A DNA stretch of 64,000 bases from Tribonema minus (GCA_017506865.1 JAFCMP010000550.1:496001-560000), one strand, 5' to 3'. Numbered from the stretch's first letter, positions 35,622-48,549 are shown. Notes: generated by a model from the sequence alone, not told the origin. A program made the numbers and translations.

Positions 35622-38172
35622 CAGCCTAATCGTCTTGGCTGGGTTCACGGTGCCATCAGCTGCAGTGGCACAGCACTGCTTGTTGTTTGCGCACTCTGAC
35701 AGTACAGTACTTTCGGTAGGTCATTGCTGTGAAAGCGTTGTTGGCTCAGTGCACTCCATGGGCAAGCCAAGAAGAATTCAAGTTGAAGGCCGCAAGAGCG
35801 TGTTAGTAGGACCGCCCGTGTGGTTGCAATAGGCGAAAGGTGCATACAGCACTGTTTGTGGCGAACGACAGCAATCTGGAATTGCAGCATGTGAATGACT
35901 TCGTCAGTCAGCATGATTGGGGTGTCACTGTGCCACTGCCCTAGGCGCAAATTGTGGTGGGTTGCTTATCAACACTAATGTACTGTGCGTGTCTCAAATG
36001 GCCAACACGGCATTGGTGACTGGCATTGTGGTGAGCCGATGTCTGGCATCGTACGTATGGACTTGTATTTATAAAGGCCCAAGGGAGGCCGGGTTGCCTA
36101 TGCAATCGAAAAGCTTGCGTCAACGCAGCAGCCTAGTCTGCGCTGTACTGCGCCACACGCATATCATTGCAACCACCATTTCATGCTTTCCATGTATGTA
36201 CGTGTAGGTCGCGGAGTGCTCGCTTGCCTGGTCATCAACTCTACTGCAGAGGATGCAAAGAATCCAGCGCTAACACAGGGCTCCACCGTGGCGGCTGCGT
36301 CAGCTTAATCCTGATACGGCCACGTTGCATGCCGGCGCGTTGTCTTTTGCTGTGCAAAAGCGAAATTCATGCTCTCCCGAGCCATGGTGCACACTGAGCA
36401 GTGCAACATGCGCTATGTAAACATGTGTGTGAGGGCAGCATTGCCTACCATGAGACATCATGCGACTGCCCAGCAAAGCCTCAACCAGTGTTGGAGACAA
36501 GCTGAGTATTCAGACATCTAAAAAAAAACCGTACCACAATGCACGAACATTGGAGTGCACTTGAGGCATCAGCAATCATCAGCAGTTGCATGCTGGCTGC
36601 TGTAGTAGAACGGAAGCATCCCACAAGGGCACCTTCAAAGCACAACGGCATCAGCGAATGATGTAGAGTCTTCAAAAGCTCGTCACAGATTTTCAAGATG
36701 GTGGCCACGTAATTGTTGAGGATGCCCAACTTCGCTGTACTTCAAGAATGAAGTATGTAGGACCTTGGCCTTGTGCTGTTTTCAGAGCACATCAGCATCA
36801 GTGCGTGTGTAAAACATGCTGCTGCCCGCGTGCAACACTGATTCAGACTTGTCGTAATGGCCGCAACCTTGCCATGATCAGTTGCATCGTGCATTGTGAA
36901 AAATGTAGAAGCTGTGTGTTAATGCATCGGACACTTTCACTATCAGCCGCCTGGTCAGAGGGCATGGGTTGCTGGTCTTGACTTGGGTGCCTATAGCAAC
37001 TGAGGTTTCTATGCGCCCGATGGTCATGTTGATGAACTCCTACAAACGTACGTACATGCAGGAAATGCAGATGGCCAGCACAACAGGTTCTTGTGATTCA
37101 CCTTTATCACTGAAACAGGTTTTGTTGAAGAACCATCCTCTTCTCCGCTAATGGAAGCATTGGACACAGCTACCTGTGTCCATGCAATCTGCATGTCAAG
37201 CATTCGCCTCGGCAATTTTCAGACATAACCAGAATACGAAGCTATGTAAGACCAAACACATTCGCGGCATTATTGTGTCGCTGACATCATACACAGGGTG
37301 AACCAGGGCGAAGAATAATTGCAAGCAAAGTGATTGGGTTGCCGAATGTGTTTATTGATACAAAACATACTAGGAAGACACTGCCAGCGTATGCATGGCC
37401 ATCTATGACAAAGCTTGTGTTCGGCCACAGACATGAAGATCTCAACAACGCAAGCAGTCTAAGTTGATGAATCGATGCCCACTCTGTATGAAGACATCAA
37501 CCTCTGGGCCTCGCATATGCAGCCTCCGCATGAACTCCTCTGCTTTTGCAGTAATGTAACACCTTAGCAACCCCAGTCTGCCGCAGCAAGGCAATTGTAT
37601 ATCATACCTCAAAGCCTGTCATGACAGAAGTACCAGCGAGTAATGGTCGCTCTCCACAAGCTTCAGATGGGACAGACATACCAGGAAGCGGAAGGTCATC
37701 AGCTATGGCTCCTGGTACAAGCGCAACAGCCGCTGCTCGCTTCGCTGCTAATGAGCGAACCTAAGAAGCACCAATTGCCAAACTGCGGCAGCAACCACAA
37801 CCTGCTTCGTGCAGGGGTTCAGTGCTTGCGGCTGATTACTGCACAGCACATCTGCCTCAGGTTTCAGCACCGCAACCTGTAACCAGAAACCACCGTCACC
37901 GCTGCTGCGCCAGCAGCTGCTGTGTGCTGGTTGCTAGCGCTGCGGCCAGGCCATGCAAGCAAATCACGTCACCCTCGCGGCTCTGGGGGCACACAGCTAC
38001 TGCGCAAGCTCAGGCACTGCCAGCACTGCTGCCGCCGCTGCATGTTCCATGTCGCTGTCAAGCACTCATCAACATCACCTGCTCAAGGCAGTGCCGCCTC
38101 TTGCTCTTCCGCCCCCCCCCCCCCCTGCACCATTGCCGCAACCACCTTACGCTCAAAGCAACCCACGCTGCG
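35622..38172. other. Convergent intergenic region between the QRICH2-like and CLC genes
   Basis: This region holds the 3' flanks of both genes. It contains one truncated retroelement end (36051-36146). A small plus-strand frame at 37621-37764 starts MTEVPASNGRSPQASDG and has Ser/Ala/Gly-rich, protein-like composition over 47 codons. It could be a short gene or an exon, but no partner exon was found. Nothing else is supported. Confidence 0.35.
36051..36146 (-). mobile_element. 5'-truncated retroelement 3' end (about 95 bp)
   Basis: Near-identical to the first part of the 182-bp unit at 23132: it starts GTACGTATGGACTTG, has TATTTATAAAGGCCC, and stops after GCCTAGTCTGCGCTGT, where the match to the longer copy ends abruptly. 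By orientation the element reads on the minus strand, with its tail at 36051. Confidence 0.8.
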
Positions 38173-41100
38173 CTATAAGCTGGCTGCTGCCGCGGCGGCC
38201 GCCGCGTCCTGCGCCTGCGCCGCCGCCGCCGCCGCTGCTGCACGCTCCAGCGACAGCGCCGTCTCCCTCAGCTGCACCGCCAGCCGCAGCGACTCTCCGC
38301 TCATCATGCCCACGCACACGTCGTTGCGAGTAGCGCCTTCGCCATTCGACGCTGGTGCTGGTGCCGTGCTGCTGAGCACTGGCAGGTACTTGACGCCGTT
38401 GGACTCTAGGGAGTCGGCGGCGGCTTTCAGGGGGGCGTCCTCATTGATGGCGACGAAATTGAGGCTGCAGACGTCGCCGATGGTGGCGTTGGCGCCGCCT
38501 CTGCCGCCCTCTGCGGCGCGGATGACATCGCGCACGGTGGCTACGCCGAGCATCGCTGCGGCGCGGCAGAAGCGGGGGGGCTGCACCATCAGGCGCTGTC
38601 GTTGTAGAAGTAGTTGTATGGCCATTATTGAAGAGGAGTGCGAGGCTTAAGACGGACCAGTGGCGCATGCATGCTGCTCCCTCTTTGCACAGCACAGCGG
38701 GCATCCAGCATGCATGCACTTGGTACGCCCACCGCCATGACTTGACATACTTGAAGTACAATATCAAGCGCAATGCACCAGGTTTACGCATTTACTAATT
38801 TTTAGAGGTATAGGAACGTATACTTTAAACATGTAGTATTTCAGGGTCATCACAAAACGTTCAAGTGCACATACACGCAAGTGCTCGCTTCTCCTACCAG
38901 AGCAGTATCGTGGACAGTACACAGTACAAGGGACCGTGGTGCTTGGTTGACGGCCCCGTAAATTCTTAAGAGGCGGGGACCCGAGAGCACCGCGGCGCAG
39001 TGTGGCTGGATGTGCGGGTCATACATACGTACATACAAGCAGCCAACATGTCAATGACTTGATGCAACTCTCAAGGACTGGACAACGTGGAAGTGCCGCA
39101 TATGGCAAACGCTGGTGTGAGTCACTCACCAGCGCCCCCCTTGGCAATCAGTTGCTCTGGCGTCATGATCCCCCCTTCACCAAAGCCCTCCCCCTCTGGT
39201 GCCTCCTCACCAGGGGCCACCACAACTGCCACGTTGCAGCGGTGATGCTGAAAGAGGTGTGCAGCATCGCTCAGAGGCGCATTGGCCGCTATCAGCAGCA
39301 GCTCTGGCAGCAGCGCATCCTTCACCGCCAGCGTTGATATCACCGCCTGTGACAGCATAAGAATAACCAGGGTAAGTGAGGGAGCAGGTTCAACTTCAAA
39401 TGGAGCTATGTCCAGTTCTTCATGATGTTGCATGTTGTGTAGCAAGAAGTGTTGCATCGGAGCAGCTTTGTCAATGAAAGCATACGCAGCGGTGGCAAGC
39501 TGCTCTGGTCTGGATCCTGCACGGCTGTCACTGCTGGCATTGCAGCAGTCATTTCCAGGACCATCATTCCCTACAACCATGCGAGCAGCCTGACAGAGAC
39601 AGCCACGTACTTCAGTATAAAGTTATGTCAGTCCATTGACATTGCCACCATGCATTCGTGTACTTGTCTCCTATCACTCACACACACACACACATGTATA
39701 TATACTTCAAAGTATATATACATATCACTGCCTGATTCTTGGCGCATCATGTTGTGCAGTAGCTCAGACTACCACAATGTACGCTTGAGATACAACATCT
39801 TAGGTCATGCTCAAGCTCCTGAATGAATTCACATGAACCTCAGGGAAGTACTTAGCTAACAAGCCTGCATGCATGAAGCAGGAGGCCCGCCAAGTGCACC
39901 TGTCGCTTGGCGGCTGCAGACATTCCCATCTCCATGTAGTTGACGGGCACTGACGGCACGGGCTTGAGCAGTGGCTGGGAAGCTGCGCCGGCCGGCAGCA
40001 GCAGCGCCACCGGCTCTTGGCGTGGCTGCTCCGACCTGTCTTGTACGAGTTGCACTAGCAGGGATGCCACTCCCGCACTGCAGCGCGATGCACACAATAG
40101 GCGCAATGAGTCAGCAGTTGCACAGGGCAAGCGTGTTTGCAAGCTGCGTGACAGGCGAATGCATTTGCGTGCATACACGGGTTGTTTTATTCGACTGCTT
40201 CCAGGTGACATGTCGCATTCTGCCTGGCCCAGCACAGGTGATCTTGACTCATCTGGAGATGACACCGTGACTTCAAGCAATGTCGCAGGTCTAATGAGTT
40301 CCAATGCAGTGTGACCCATGCTATCGTCACTTGACCATCATGGCCATTCATGACCTCAATTTCACAACCCCTTATTCGCTCGAACAACAGTGGCGCTAAT
40401 AAACCAACGAGCTCATCTCACAGAGTATGCGATTGCCCGTTGCTGTCTTCTACAGTCTCTAGTGTAGCTACCTCACATCTTGTGTCTCAAAAACGCGCAA
40501 TGCATCGCTTGTGAACCTCACCTGGCCATGAGCGGCAGCACGATGTCATAGTCCCGCGTGAGCTCAAACAGCAGCAGCGAGCTTGTCAGCGGCGCGCGGT
40601 ACACCGCCGCAAGCACCGACGCCGCCCCCACCATACTGTACGCGGGCCCCGCAGCAACGTTCAGCAGACCGTTGACAAACGCGCCGCCGCCGTTGTGAAA
40701 CAGGAAGGGGTTCGCTGATAGCGCGGAGAGCAGGTTGACCACGCCGCGCTGGTAGCAGGCGCCGGCGGTGGCGCCCAGGAAGAGCGCCGGGGCAAAGGTG
40801 CCGCCCACGAGGCCCGAGCCGAAGCACACAGCCGTCATGACGGCTTTGACAACGCACAGCCGCGCCAGCTGCAGCGCGCCGTAGCGGCCCGTGTTGGCCA
40901 GCAGCCTGAGGCGTTGCAGAGCGTAGCGCGTGGCGCGTTTTGAGTCTAGATGGTCAAATCGGTTGCCGAGTTCAGCTGCTAGTTGAACCTGAGGAGCTCC
41001 ACAGCTTGCCTGTAGTGTCAGCTGGCAGCCTGTCGTCTTCAGCAGCATGGGTACTGAGAGAGCCACTCTGACGCAAGTCTGAAGTAGTTGTGACAGATGG

Positions 41101-44100
41101 CTGCCATGATGTCCCTAGACGCCATTGCCACAAGCGCAGGACGTTAAAACGCATACACAATAAACATGCTCTGCAGTAGACATGCAGGCTGCTGTACATA
41201 TAGCACCACTGACTTTGACCCGCATTTCCGCTCTAAGTCTAGCTGGCACTGGGTCTGTACAACTTGGTCTGTCGCGCATGGCCATCACTACAAGGGACAA
41301 CGCATCGTGTGTGGTCTTCCAGGCAGGCCAGAGTGCAGACAATGTTTTGACGGCGTTGTGCAGAATAAAATGCTGTCACAGCAACAATTATGCTGGGTGC
41401 CAGTCAGACAGCAATCACGGGTGGTCAAACAATGATCGCTACCTTGACAAGTGATGATGCGCAAAAACATTGCCACGTGACGCATCGGCAGCAACCGTCT
41501 GTTGGCACAATGGCTGATTGCCAGATGAGAGGATACACACCAGCAGCCAGGAGGTCGCCAACGCCATTGTGCTCAGTGCAATTCGTGTGTTGTGGAGGAT
41601 CTGCTAGCTGAAGCAGGCTACCTGCTTTCATTGAATGTGAGTGGCGCGACATCAACTACGCACCCAAAACAAGCGCGGCATATGTAGAACGCGAGAGGGA
41701 GACTCACGTGTCATATGGACGGCTACACTACATGTGTAAACAAACAACCCCCAGCAGCAGGATGGTCGTTTTTGTCAGCATTCCTGACACGATTCTCGTG
41801 TTTTGTAGGGTCTGGTAGCTCAAGCAGCCCACCTGCTTTCGTCACACGTGTGTGCCGCGACACAAGTAATGTGACATCAAGTACCCAGAACACGTGCAGT
41901 CTGCAAAGTTGGGGTTAGGGTTAGCCTACCCAAACCCTAACCCCAACCCTGACCCTGATCCTAACCGAAGTATGCAAAGTAGGGTTAGGGGGGACACTCA
42001 CGTGTCAAGAGTCTGGTAGCCAAAGAAGAGGATCTGCGGGAAAACGATGCCAATTGCCCCAGTCAGTGCTGCTCCAATGAGTGGCTTGGTCCACTCTGGC
42101 ACATCGGACATGAACTTGAACCCCGCCTGCTTCCCTTGGAAGACGTCCTTGCTGTGGTGCACAACAACACATAAAAGGGAAGGTCATGGTGTGAGTTTGT
42201 GTCCACATGTCTCATTGCCACTATAGGCTGGATGGCAATTACGTCAAAATCAGCAACAGCTAAGTGCATGGTCGACAGCATAGTGCTGCTGGTGCAGCTA
42301 GCTAATGCCATCACCTTGAGGTATTCTAGTCACATCGCAGATACCGTCACTCATGACAGCTTGTGATGTTTTCGGTAGGGGGCGAATCCTCATTGGTGAC
42401 TTGTAGTCAGGGTATGCATGTATGGTGCAAAGTGTGGCTCTTCGCAACATGCCGCCCACATGTCTATTCACAAGCAACGCATAAGACATGTATGCTGCTG
42501 CACAATGATGGACGCGTACATGACTTGATGCAATATAGCATGCCGGTGACCAACCCTTAGCAGCGCCCCTCGTCCTGTACAGCTGCTGCTAAATTTTACA
42601 TGTTGCATGTTGGGTGACCTGATGTTTCCATGCGCAGGCACCTGGAGCCCTTTGCGTTAGCATTGAAAGCGACCTCCATACACTTTGATGTACAATGAAC
42701 AGTACATACTTGACAGAACTCTACTTACATATGTCCTTTCAAAGAAGTAAGCAGTTCCAGCAAGTAGGTGGGTAGCAGGTACTGGAGGGGCATGAAAACT
42801 TCAAGTACCTGCGTGACATGAAGTACTTGAACATGCACGCCACCAGGCCCGAGCAGAACCCCAGCCCGAGGTACAGCGGCAGCTCCAGTATGGGCGAGGC
42901 CAGGTTGTAGGGCGCTGGCCGCAGGGCATACTCTTCATGCAGGCCGAGGCGTGCCACCAGCGCAGCAAGGGCAGCGCTCAGGAGGGTGGCAGCGATGGAG
43001 CTCTTGCTGAGCGTTGCTGCAGCGTCTGCTAGCGAGTCGCCCACGATCTCCAGGGAGAAGAAGACGCCCTGAGAGGGGGAGGGGGAGGGGGTGGGGGTGG
43101 GGGGTGGGTGGGCAGCGCAAGTTGAGGTTGTGTTCACTGATGTGCAAGAGCACTGTGGAGCTACTGAGGACAGATAACCAGCGTGCGCACACAAGGTCAT
43201 GTTGCATGATCCCTGGACTAACAGCCAGAGCTTGAATACTTCTATCATGAATGATAGAGCAGCAACATATAATGTTTTCCGTCATCATGGCCAATGCCAG
43301 CCTCGATACCAGCGTGATGTACCTACGCGAGGCCTCTGACATGCTGCAATACCTTCTGTCATGGGAGCTGGACGCATTCGGAATGTGTAGGAACCCTGAC
43401 ACATGGTGCCCTTATGGTTATGGTGAGCCGCACATGATCTTAGCTGGTGGCAGTAAGTAACTGGCATGCAGACATCTTGTATACCTGCCTTGTTGAAAAA
43501 TACCACTGGACTATGTGCAACTGATGATCCATAAAATGCCAGCAATGACAACAGGTGCTAAAGCATGTACAACCAAGCTCAGGAGCCCCATACGCCTACA
43601 GCGGCTTCTTCGCTCGGTAGAACAGGCGTGCATTGTCTGATCACACGTGAAGTCATCTTCAAGCCAGCGACTCGCCGCAATCGGCGCGTTGAACCCTGCG
43701 GCGACACCCGCCGCCGCCCCTGCCCCCAGCAGCGTCCTCTGCCTGTCTATGCTCAGCTCCTTCCAAGCGCACACCATGCGGCTGCAAGCCACACCCAGCT
43801 CCACCGCTGGGCCCTCCGGTCCAAGAGAGTTGCCGGTTCCCAGCGTCGCGACGGCGGCAAGCGCTTTCCCTATAGAGCGCCCGGGCTTGACCGGCGTTCC
43901 GTTGTCCACCTTTTGTGGGTCGAGTCAGCAGAAGAGGAGGTGTTGGAATCACTGGGGCATGCGCACCATGAGCGGCCGTCATCGTCAAATCGTGCACTGC
44001 GTACTTGAAGTAGGGAGCAGCTACAGGCAGCTTTTCAAGAGAGGGACAGGACATCAGCATCATGTTGGCCACCTTGTAATTTGCAGGTATACATGGAGCA

Positions 44101-45755
44101 CGGACCGCTCGTGCGACTATCATACCAGTTCCATTCGGCTGATATTGCGCTATTCAGTGTGCATTCGTGTGAATGGCCGGTGCGCTGATGCAGCAATGGT
44201 TCCAGGACGTTGCAGCTCACATCACGCCACTACATGCCATGACAAGTGGTCATACAGATCATGGAGAGCAGCAGCACCGCTCAACGGCACCACTGCCGTG
44301 GATGATGATCACAACAATCAGCTCACACAAAATTGACAGTGGACAGCTCTGATGTACAAGCTCACATGCGGAGCGACTCAACAGCAACCATGCTCTGACC
44401 CTAGCTACAAGTCAACGCCCCCCCCCCCACACACACACAGCGCCTAAGCGTCACGCCAACTCAGTGAGCACATGCTTGCCAAATCCAAACATACTGACCT
44501 CCTCGATGAGGCCTCCAAGTCCAGGCCCAAAGTCCCGCTTGGGCAACAGCGACCGAATGGCCACCACCGCTATGCCACCGAGTATTGGGATCAGCGCCAC
44601 CACCAGCTGAGAGTACATCATAGGAAATCGGCCCACAAAGTCTCCATAAAGAAAGTTCTTGACCAGGCCAGCTGTGAGCAGCGCGGGACAGGCAGCACAG
44701 GCGTTGATAGTGAGTCTACTTGGAAGTGAACGTCTGTTGTACTGAGTGGGACTGGGGCTGTATCAGATGCGCCAGAGACGAGTATATGGGGCAATAACTT
44801 CAGGAAAATGTATAGAAGTAATAGCTGCGCGCACTTGTGCACACATGTGGCATACAAAAGCCTTTAAGTTCAAGCTTCGCGCAGCGCCGGATGTGTAGGT
44901 TTGAAAGTTGTTGCATGATATTTATAATACCGCAAATACCGTTTCTCTCAAAACCCGCACATGCCAGACGCACGGCGAATGAGAAGCGCTAGTGATGTGT
45001 GCTGACAAAAAAAGGCACACACTCGCATGCAGGTGCATGGACGATACACCGTGTTTGCTCCCTTGATGTTTCGGTGCAGGCCCAAAGCCGAGCTGAACTT
45101 TGCCTGGCCTGCCAATGTTGGAAATATTCAATCTGTAAATGAAGCCATCGCTGGTGTAACTTAACGCTGCTGCTGTGGCTGCCCTGCTTTGTGTTGTGCT
45201 TGGACGTGCAACCACTTGCCATGCAATGCCTGAACACATGCACCACATAGCACGCATGAGCTTGCCATGCAATGCCTTGACACACGCACTGCATTGCACG
45301 CAGCTGCTACATGCAATCGATAACAGCAAATGAAGTCGCGCCATCATGCACTCACTTGCAAGCTTGAAAAGCGTCACAGCCGCGCCAGTGAGAGCACCGA
45401 TCATTGCTGACAGGAGCAGGAACTTCGTCTCTCTCGCAATGCCAATGTTCGGCCGCGTGTTCTCGAACCGTCTCTTCGCGTACGAGACAAGCGCGCCTCC
45501 TCTGGTACCCCCATTCTGCGATTGCTGCTGGCCATCCCCTTCTGCACGTGTCACCACTCGACACTTCGGCACGCTGCTTGGAATGAATCCGAGATGCTGC
45601 AGGTGCCTCCTGGGTATTGCGCCTCTAGCCAGATGTCTCGAGTTTCTGCAGACACCACTGCGCCCTAGAGGGTCGAAGCTTGCAGACCAGGAGGTGACTG
45701 CAGGCAAGACCACCGCCATGCACACCGGCAGCACAACAGGCGCACCCAACCGCAT
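38173..45755 (-). CDS. CLC: CLC-family anion transporter, plastid-targeted type, with two CBS domains, 9 exons
   Basis: Minus-strand exons: 45755-45356, 44671-44499, 43909-43676, 43068-42809, 42151-42002, 41067-40522, 40077-39900, 39346-39130 and 38555-38173, giving 846 aa. The first about 90 residues are basic and Ser/Arg-rich (ARGAIPRRHLQHLGF ... VVTRAEG), as in a chloroplast transit peptide. CLC signatures follow. GPGLGG stands at the GSGIP position (about 182-187). GTGNSLGPEGP holds the gating Glu (223). NAPIAGVFFSLE ends helix H, and GSGLVGGTFAPALFLGA is the helix N filter. Two cytosolic CBS domains close the protein (IAANAPLSDAAHLFQ and VATVRDVIRAAEGG...LPVLSS), then an Ala-rich tail. 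It resembles the CLC-e group of plant plastid/thylakoid CLCs. Glu276 is followed by Ile277 where proton-coupled CLCs have the second Glu. The donor of intron 3 is GC (GCG|GCGAGT). The acceptor of exon 6 is chosen by phase, so its first about 25 codons are uncertain. Confidence 0.9.
39677..39725. repeat. CA/TA microsatellite with small palindrome, intronic
   Basis: A run of CA repeats is followed by TGTATATATACTTCAAAGTATATATACAT, a near-perfect inverted repeat, in intron 7 of the CLC gene. Confidence 0.8.
41910..41992. repeat. Degenerate interstitial telomere-like repeats in both orientations, intronic
   Basis: GGGGTTAGGGTTAG is followed by CCCTAACCCCAACCCTGACCCTGATCCTAACC and then AGGGTTAGGGGG, so both strands of the telomere motif occur head to head. 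The tract ends about 10 bases from the donor of CLC exon 5 (42002, minus strand). Confidence 0.75.
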
Positions 45756-47239
45756 GTTGACGTTGGTGTGTTCGAGCAGCGCTGGAGCACGCGGGACCCG
45801 ACAGTGTGCGGTCCTGGGATGCTCACCAGCCTGCCCACTGAGGGTGCAACATGATGATCTGTCGAAGCAGTCAGGGCTTAGCGTAGCCAGCTCGTTCACA
45901 ACGCAAACTTCACTTTGCTGTTGAAGTAGTTGTTGAAGTGTTTGGGTTTGAAAAACAAAAAGGTCAAACCACCCCCACCAGTAAATCCCTCGTCCATGAG
46001 CGCCACTTAGTATGATATATCGATCACCACTCTGTCTTGAACTTAAAGCCTTAGGCAGCATGCACAGCTCTTTAAACCGAGGCGTGGTGTCATGCAGTGC
46101 TGGTGCTCGGATGACATCGGCGCACTGCCTGGTCTGCAATACTCCAGATGCCACAGGGCCAAAATTTACGCATCGGCTGTCATTTCTGGTTGATGATGCT
46201 TAAGAGAATACAATGCCAACAGCACCACTGTCTTTTCAAGTATGGCATCATGACGCAGTGATGCCTGTCATTTCCATATAGCGCCTCCTGGTCCTCATAG
46301 TACATGACTTCATACTTTGTGCAGCAATGCCAGCGCTTATGCAACAAAGCAGAGTGGCTGCATAGAGGCGGACTAGGAATGGATGCAACAACGGACACAG
46401 CAGTGCCAAGGCGTCCGCCTGCGCTCACGTCACTGCAAAATAATCTCGAGGATCCTGAGGTAGCTGGGCACACCCAGCAGCACGGGTGCATGCAGTAGTG
46501 GTGCACAAGCCCCACAATGGGTTCTGTCACTGCATTTCTGGCGGCTTGCAGGATGACACGTGCATCGTCATTTAGGTACCCCAGCAGCGTGCGTGCCAGG
46601 CCAAAACACTGCCGTCACGACAGACCTTGTAGTTGTCGGACTTGAGCGTTGTCAGCAGCACGCAACGGTGCTGTCACGAAATGATGGAGCTTAATAGAAA
46701 ATGAAATGCGGTGATTTTCGTATATTACCGCATCAGGCAGTGCTGTTGTTGCAATGCTACACCAGCCTCTCATTGAGCATTTGCAGCTTTAGTCTCCTAC
46801 TAGTAGGGCCCTCGAAGTGTCCACCACTTTTTGGTGTTCACACCGTTGCCCTTGGATTTAGAGTCTGACTCTGCCGCGGCGTCAGGAGCCCTCAAGTGTG
46901 CGATGCTTTGTGCTATTGCCGCTCAGCCCATGTCACTGGTGCGCAACAGCGCCTGCCTCTGAGCTCTGAGCGCTGCCCGTTCGTGTTTAAATTGAGTGCC
47001 ATCTCTGAGCACTGCCTGTGAGCAACGTGGATAGTGCTACTCCTGCGGGCCACTTTGTAGACCACTGAGCACTTCCCCTCAGCAGCGCTTCTCAGCAGCC
47101 TGTAGTGTCCCTGAGCGTTGAGAACCACCTACAGGAGATGCCAGCAACACAGATACATCAGGCCTCGGGTCACATACTCCGGAGAGTAATTGTATGTGTT
47201 CATCCTGCAGGCGTGCAGGCCACGTGCAGAGCGCTGACT
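45756..47239. other. Intergenic region upstream of the CLC gene
   Basis: The minus-strand frame continues open upstream of the chosen CLC start (to about 46154) but without transit-peptide or family character. I therefore take it as leader sequence. No other gene is seen between 46155 and 47239. Confidence 0.4.
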
Positions 47240-48549
47240 TCACGCCATCGCTCCGCCATGCGCCAGCATTGCGTCCACAAAATCTGCATAGCTGTTGCAT
47301 GGCAAGAGACAGGGAGAAATGCACCCCAATGTCAGTCCATGTCAGTGCACTGGCCACTTGATCAGGGCTCAATACGTGAATGTGGCAGTAAAAGAGGGGG
47401 GGTCACGGTAACCCCATTGAATATCATCATTGCAAGGCGACGGCTGACAAACGGTGAACAATTAACCAGAAGACGTGTACATATGTCTGATACTCTTGCA
47501 GCTCTGCGATGGCACATGATGATGACCGGCACCGCTCACGACTTCAACAGCATGCGCTCATTCGGCTGAAGCGCATCATGCAACACAGGTGCCCATAGAC
47601 TGACCTGACTAAACCTTTGTTTGCCTTGGCAAAAAGTGATTTGGTAACCTCTTGGCCTATGACCATACCCACTGCTGTCAGCAGCTTGTTGAAGTTGTCC
47701 TGTGTCACGCCGCCCTTCCTTTCCGAGTCCAGAGCTTTCAAAGCATCAACTGCAGTGGAGACGCCAACACACAGATTGTTGCATTTAACTTGCTTTCAGA
47801 GCTCTCAGCTTGCCCGTTCTGTGTTCAACCGCAAAATTCTATGTAGGGTTACTTTCACCAATGACGAGTAAATGCCCGTGCAGATGCATGACTGCACACC
47901 CCTTGCGCTGTGCTCGATGGCCAAATGTTCACCAATTCGTGGAACTCTTGTCAAAATGTCACAAACAGCCGCAAGAGAAAATTCAACTGCAGTACATTTG
48001 CAACAAAACACGCAGCAACCCTACAATGAAACGCAGAAAACCTGACGTTGGCGTTTCATCCACTTGCGAGCCGACAACAAAAATCAATGTGCAAGATTTT
48101 GTCATACCGTCTGCAAAGCGGTTTATCAGCTCATCAGTATCTTGACTCACTGTAGGCATCCTTGGAATGCTGGTGGAAGAAACGATCCTCTAGAACTTCA
48201 TGAAAGTGCTCTGACTCCAGCGCTCCAGTGTTGGTGTAGCGGGCGACAATTTCCTCCAGCTCTGCCTCGCTCACGCCCTGTCCAAGGCAATTGAAGACGT
48301 CCTGCAGCTCGGGCATGCTGAGCTTGCCATCACCGTCGACGTCGAACACCTGCAACAGGATGCATTTAAATTAGCTGTACGTCGCCTGCTGTGCTCGCGT
48401 TTAAACTCTCGCAGACATACTAAAGACAGAGTCAAACAAAACCACGCAGGAGCACGATGGTGGCGTTCGCGTGCCTGAAATAGTTCCGTCAGCTCCTCAA
48501 GCTGGTGCGGTGTCAGCACTCTTGCTCCAGGTGGCGATGCGGCAGCCAT
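47240..48549 (-). CDS. EF-hand calcium-binding protein, calmodulin-sized, 4 exons
   Basis: Minus-strand exons 48549-48475, 48349-48151, 47749-47615 and 47283-47240 give 150 aa, all phases agreeing. EF-hand 1 is canonical: LEELTELFQVFDVDGDGKLS, with loop D-V-D-G-D-G-K-L-S-M-P-E across the first splice junction. EF2 (ARYTNTGALESEHF) and EF3 (DSERKGGVTQDNF) are degenerate and unlikely to bind calcium well. EF4 is represented only by a trailing NKDFVDAMLAHGG with no loop, so either the loop was lost or a mini-exon between 47284 and 47614 was missed. A calmodulin- or centrin-like sensor with one strong site is inferred. The donor of exon 1 appears to be GC (TTTCAG|GCACGC), required by the EF loop frame. 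Confidence 0.8.

Noticed and set aside
34953-35648. 231-aa minus-strand frame
   Set aside because: Shadow of the last QRICH2-like exon, which has the CxxC motif and correct splice phase on the plus strand.
44922-45755. Minus-strand frame read through CLC exon 1 into the intron as one 410-aa protein
   Set aside because: CLC sequence stops at a GTGAGT donor at 45356 and resumes at 44671 in the correct phase; the extra sequence is intron.
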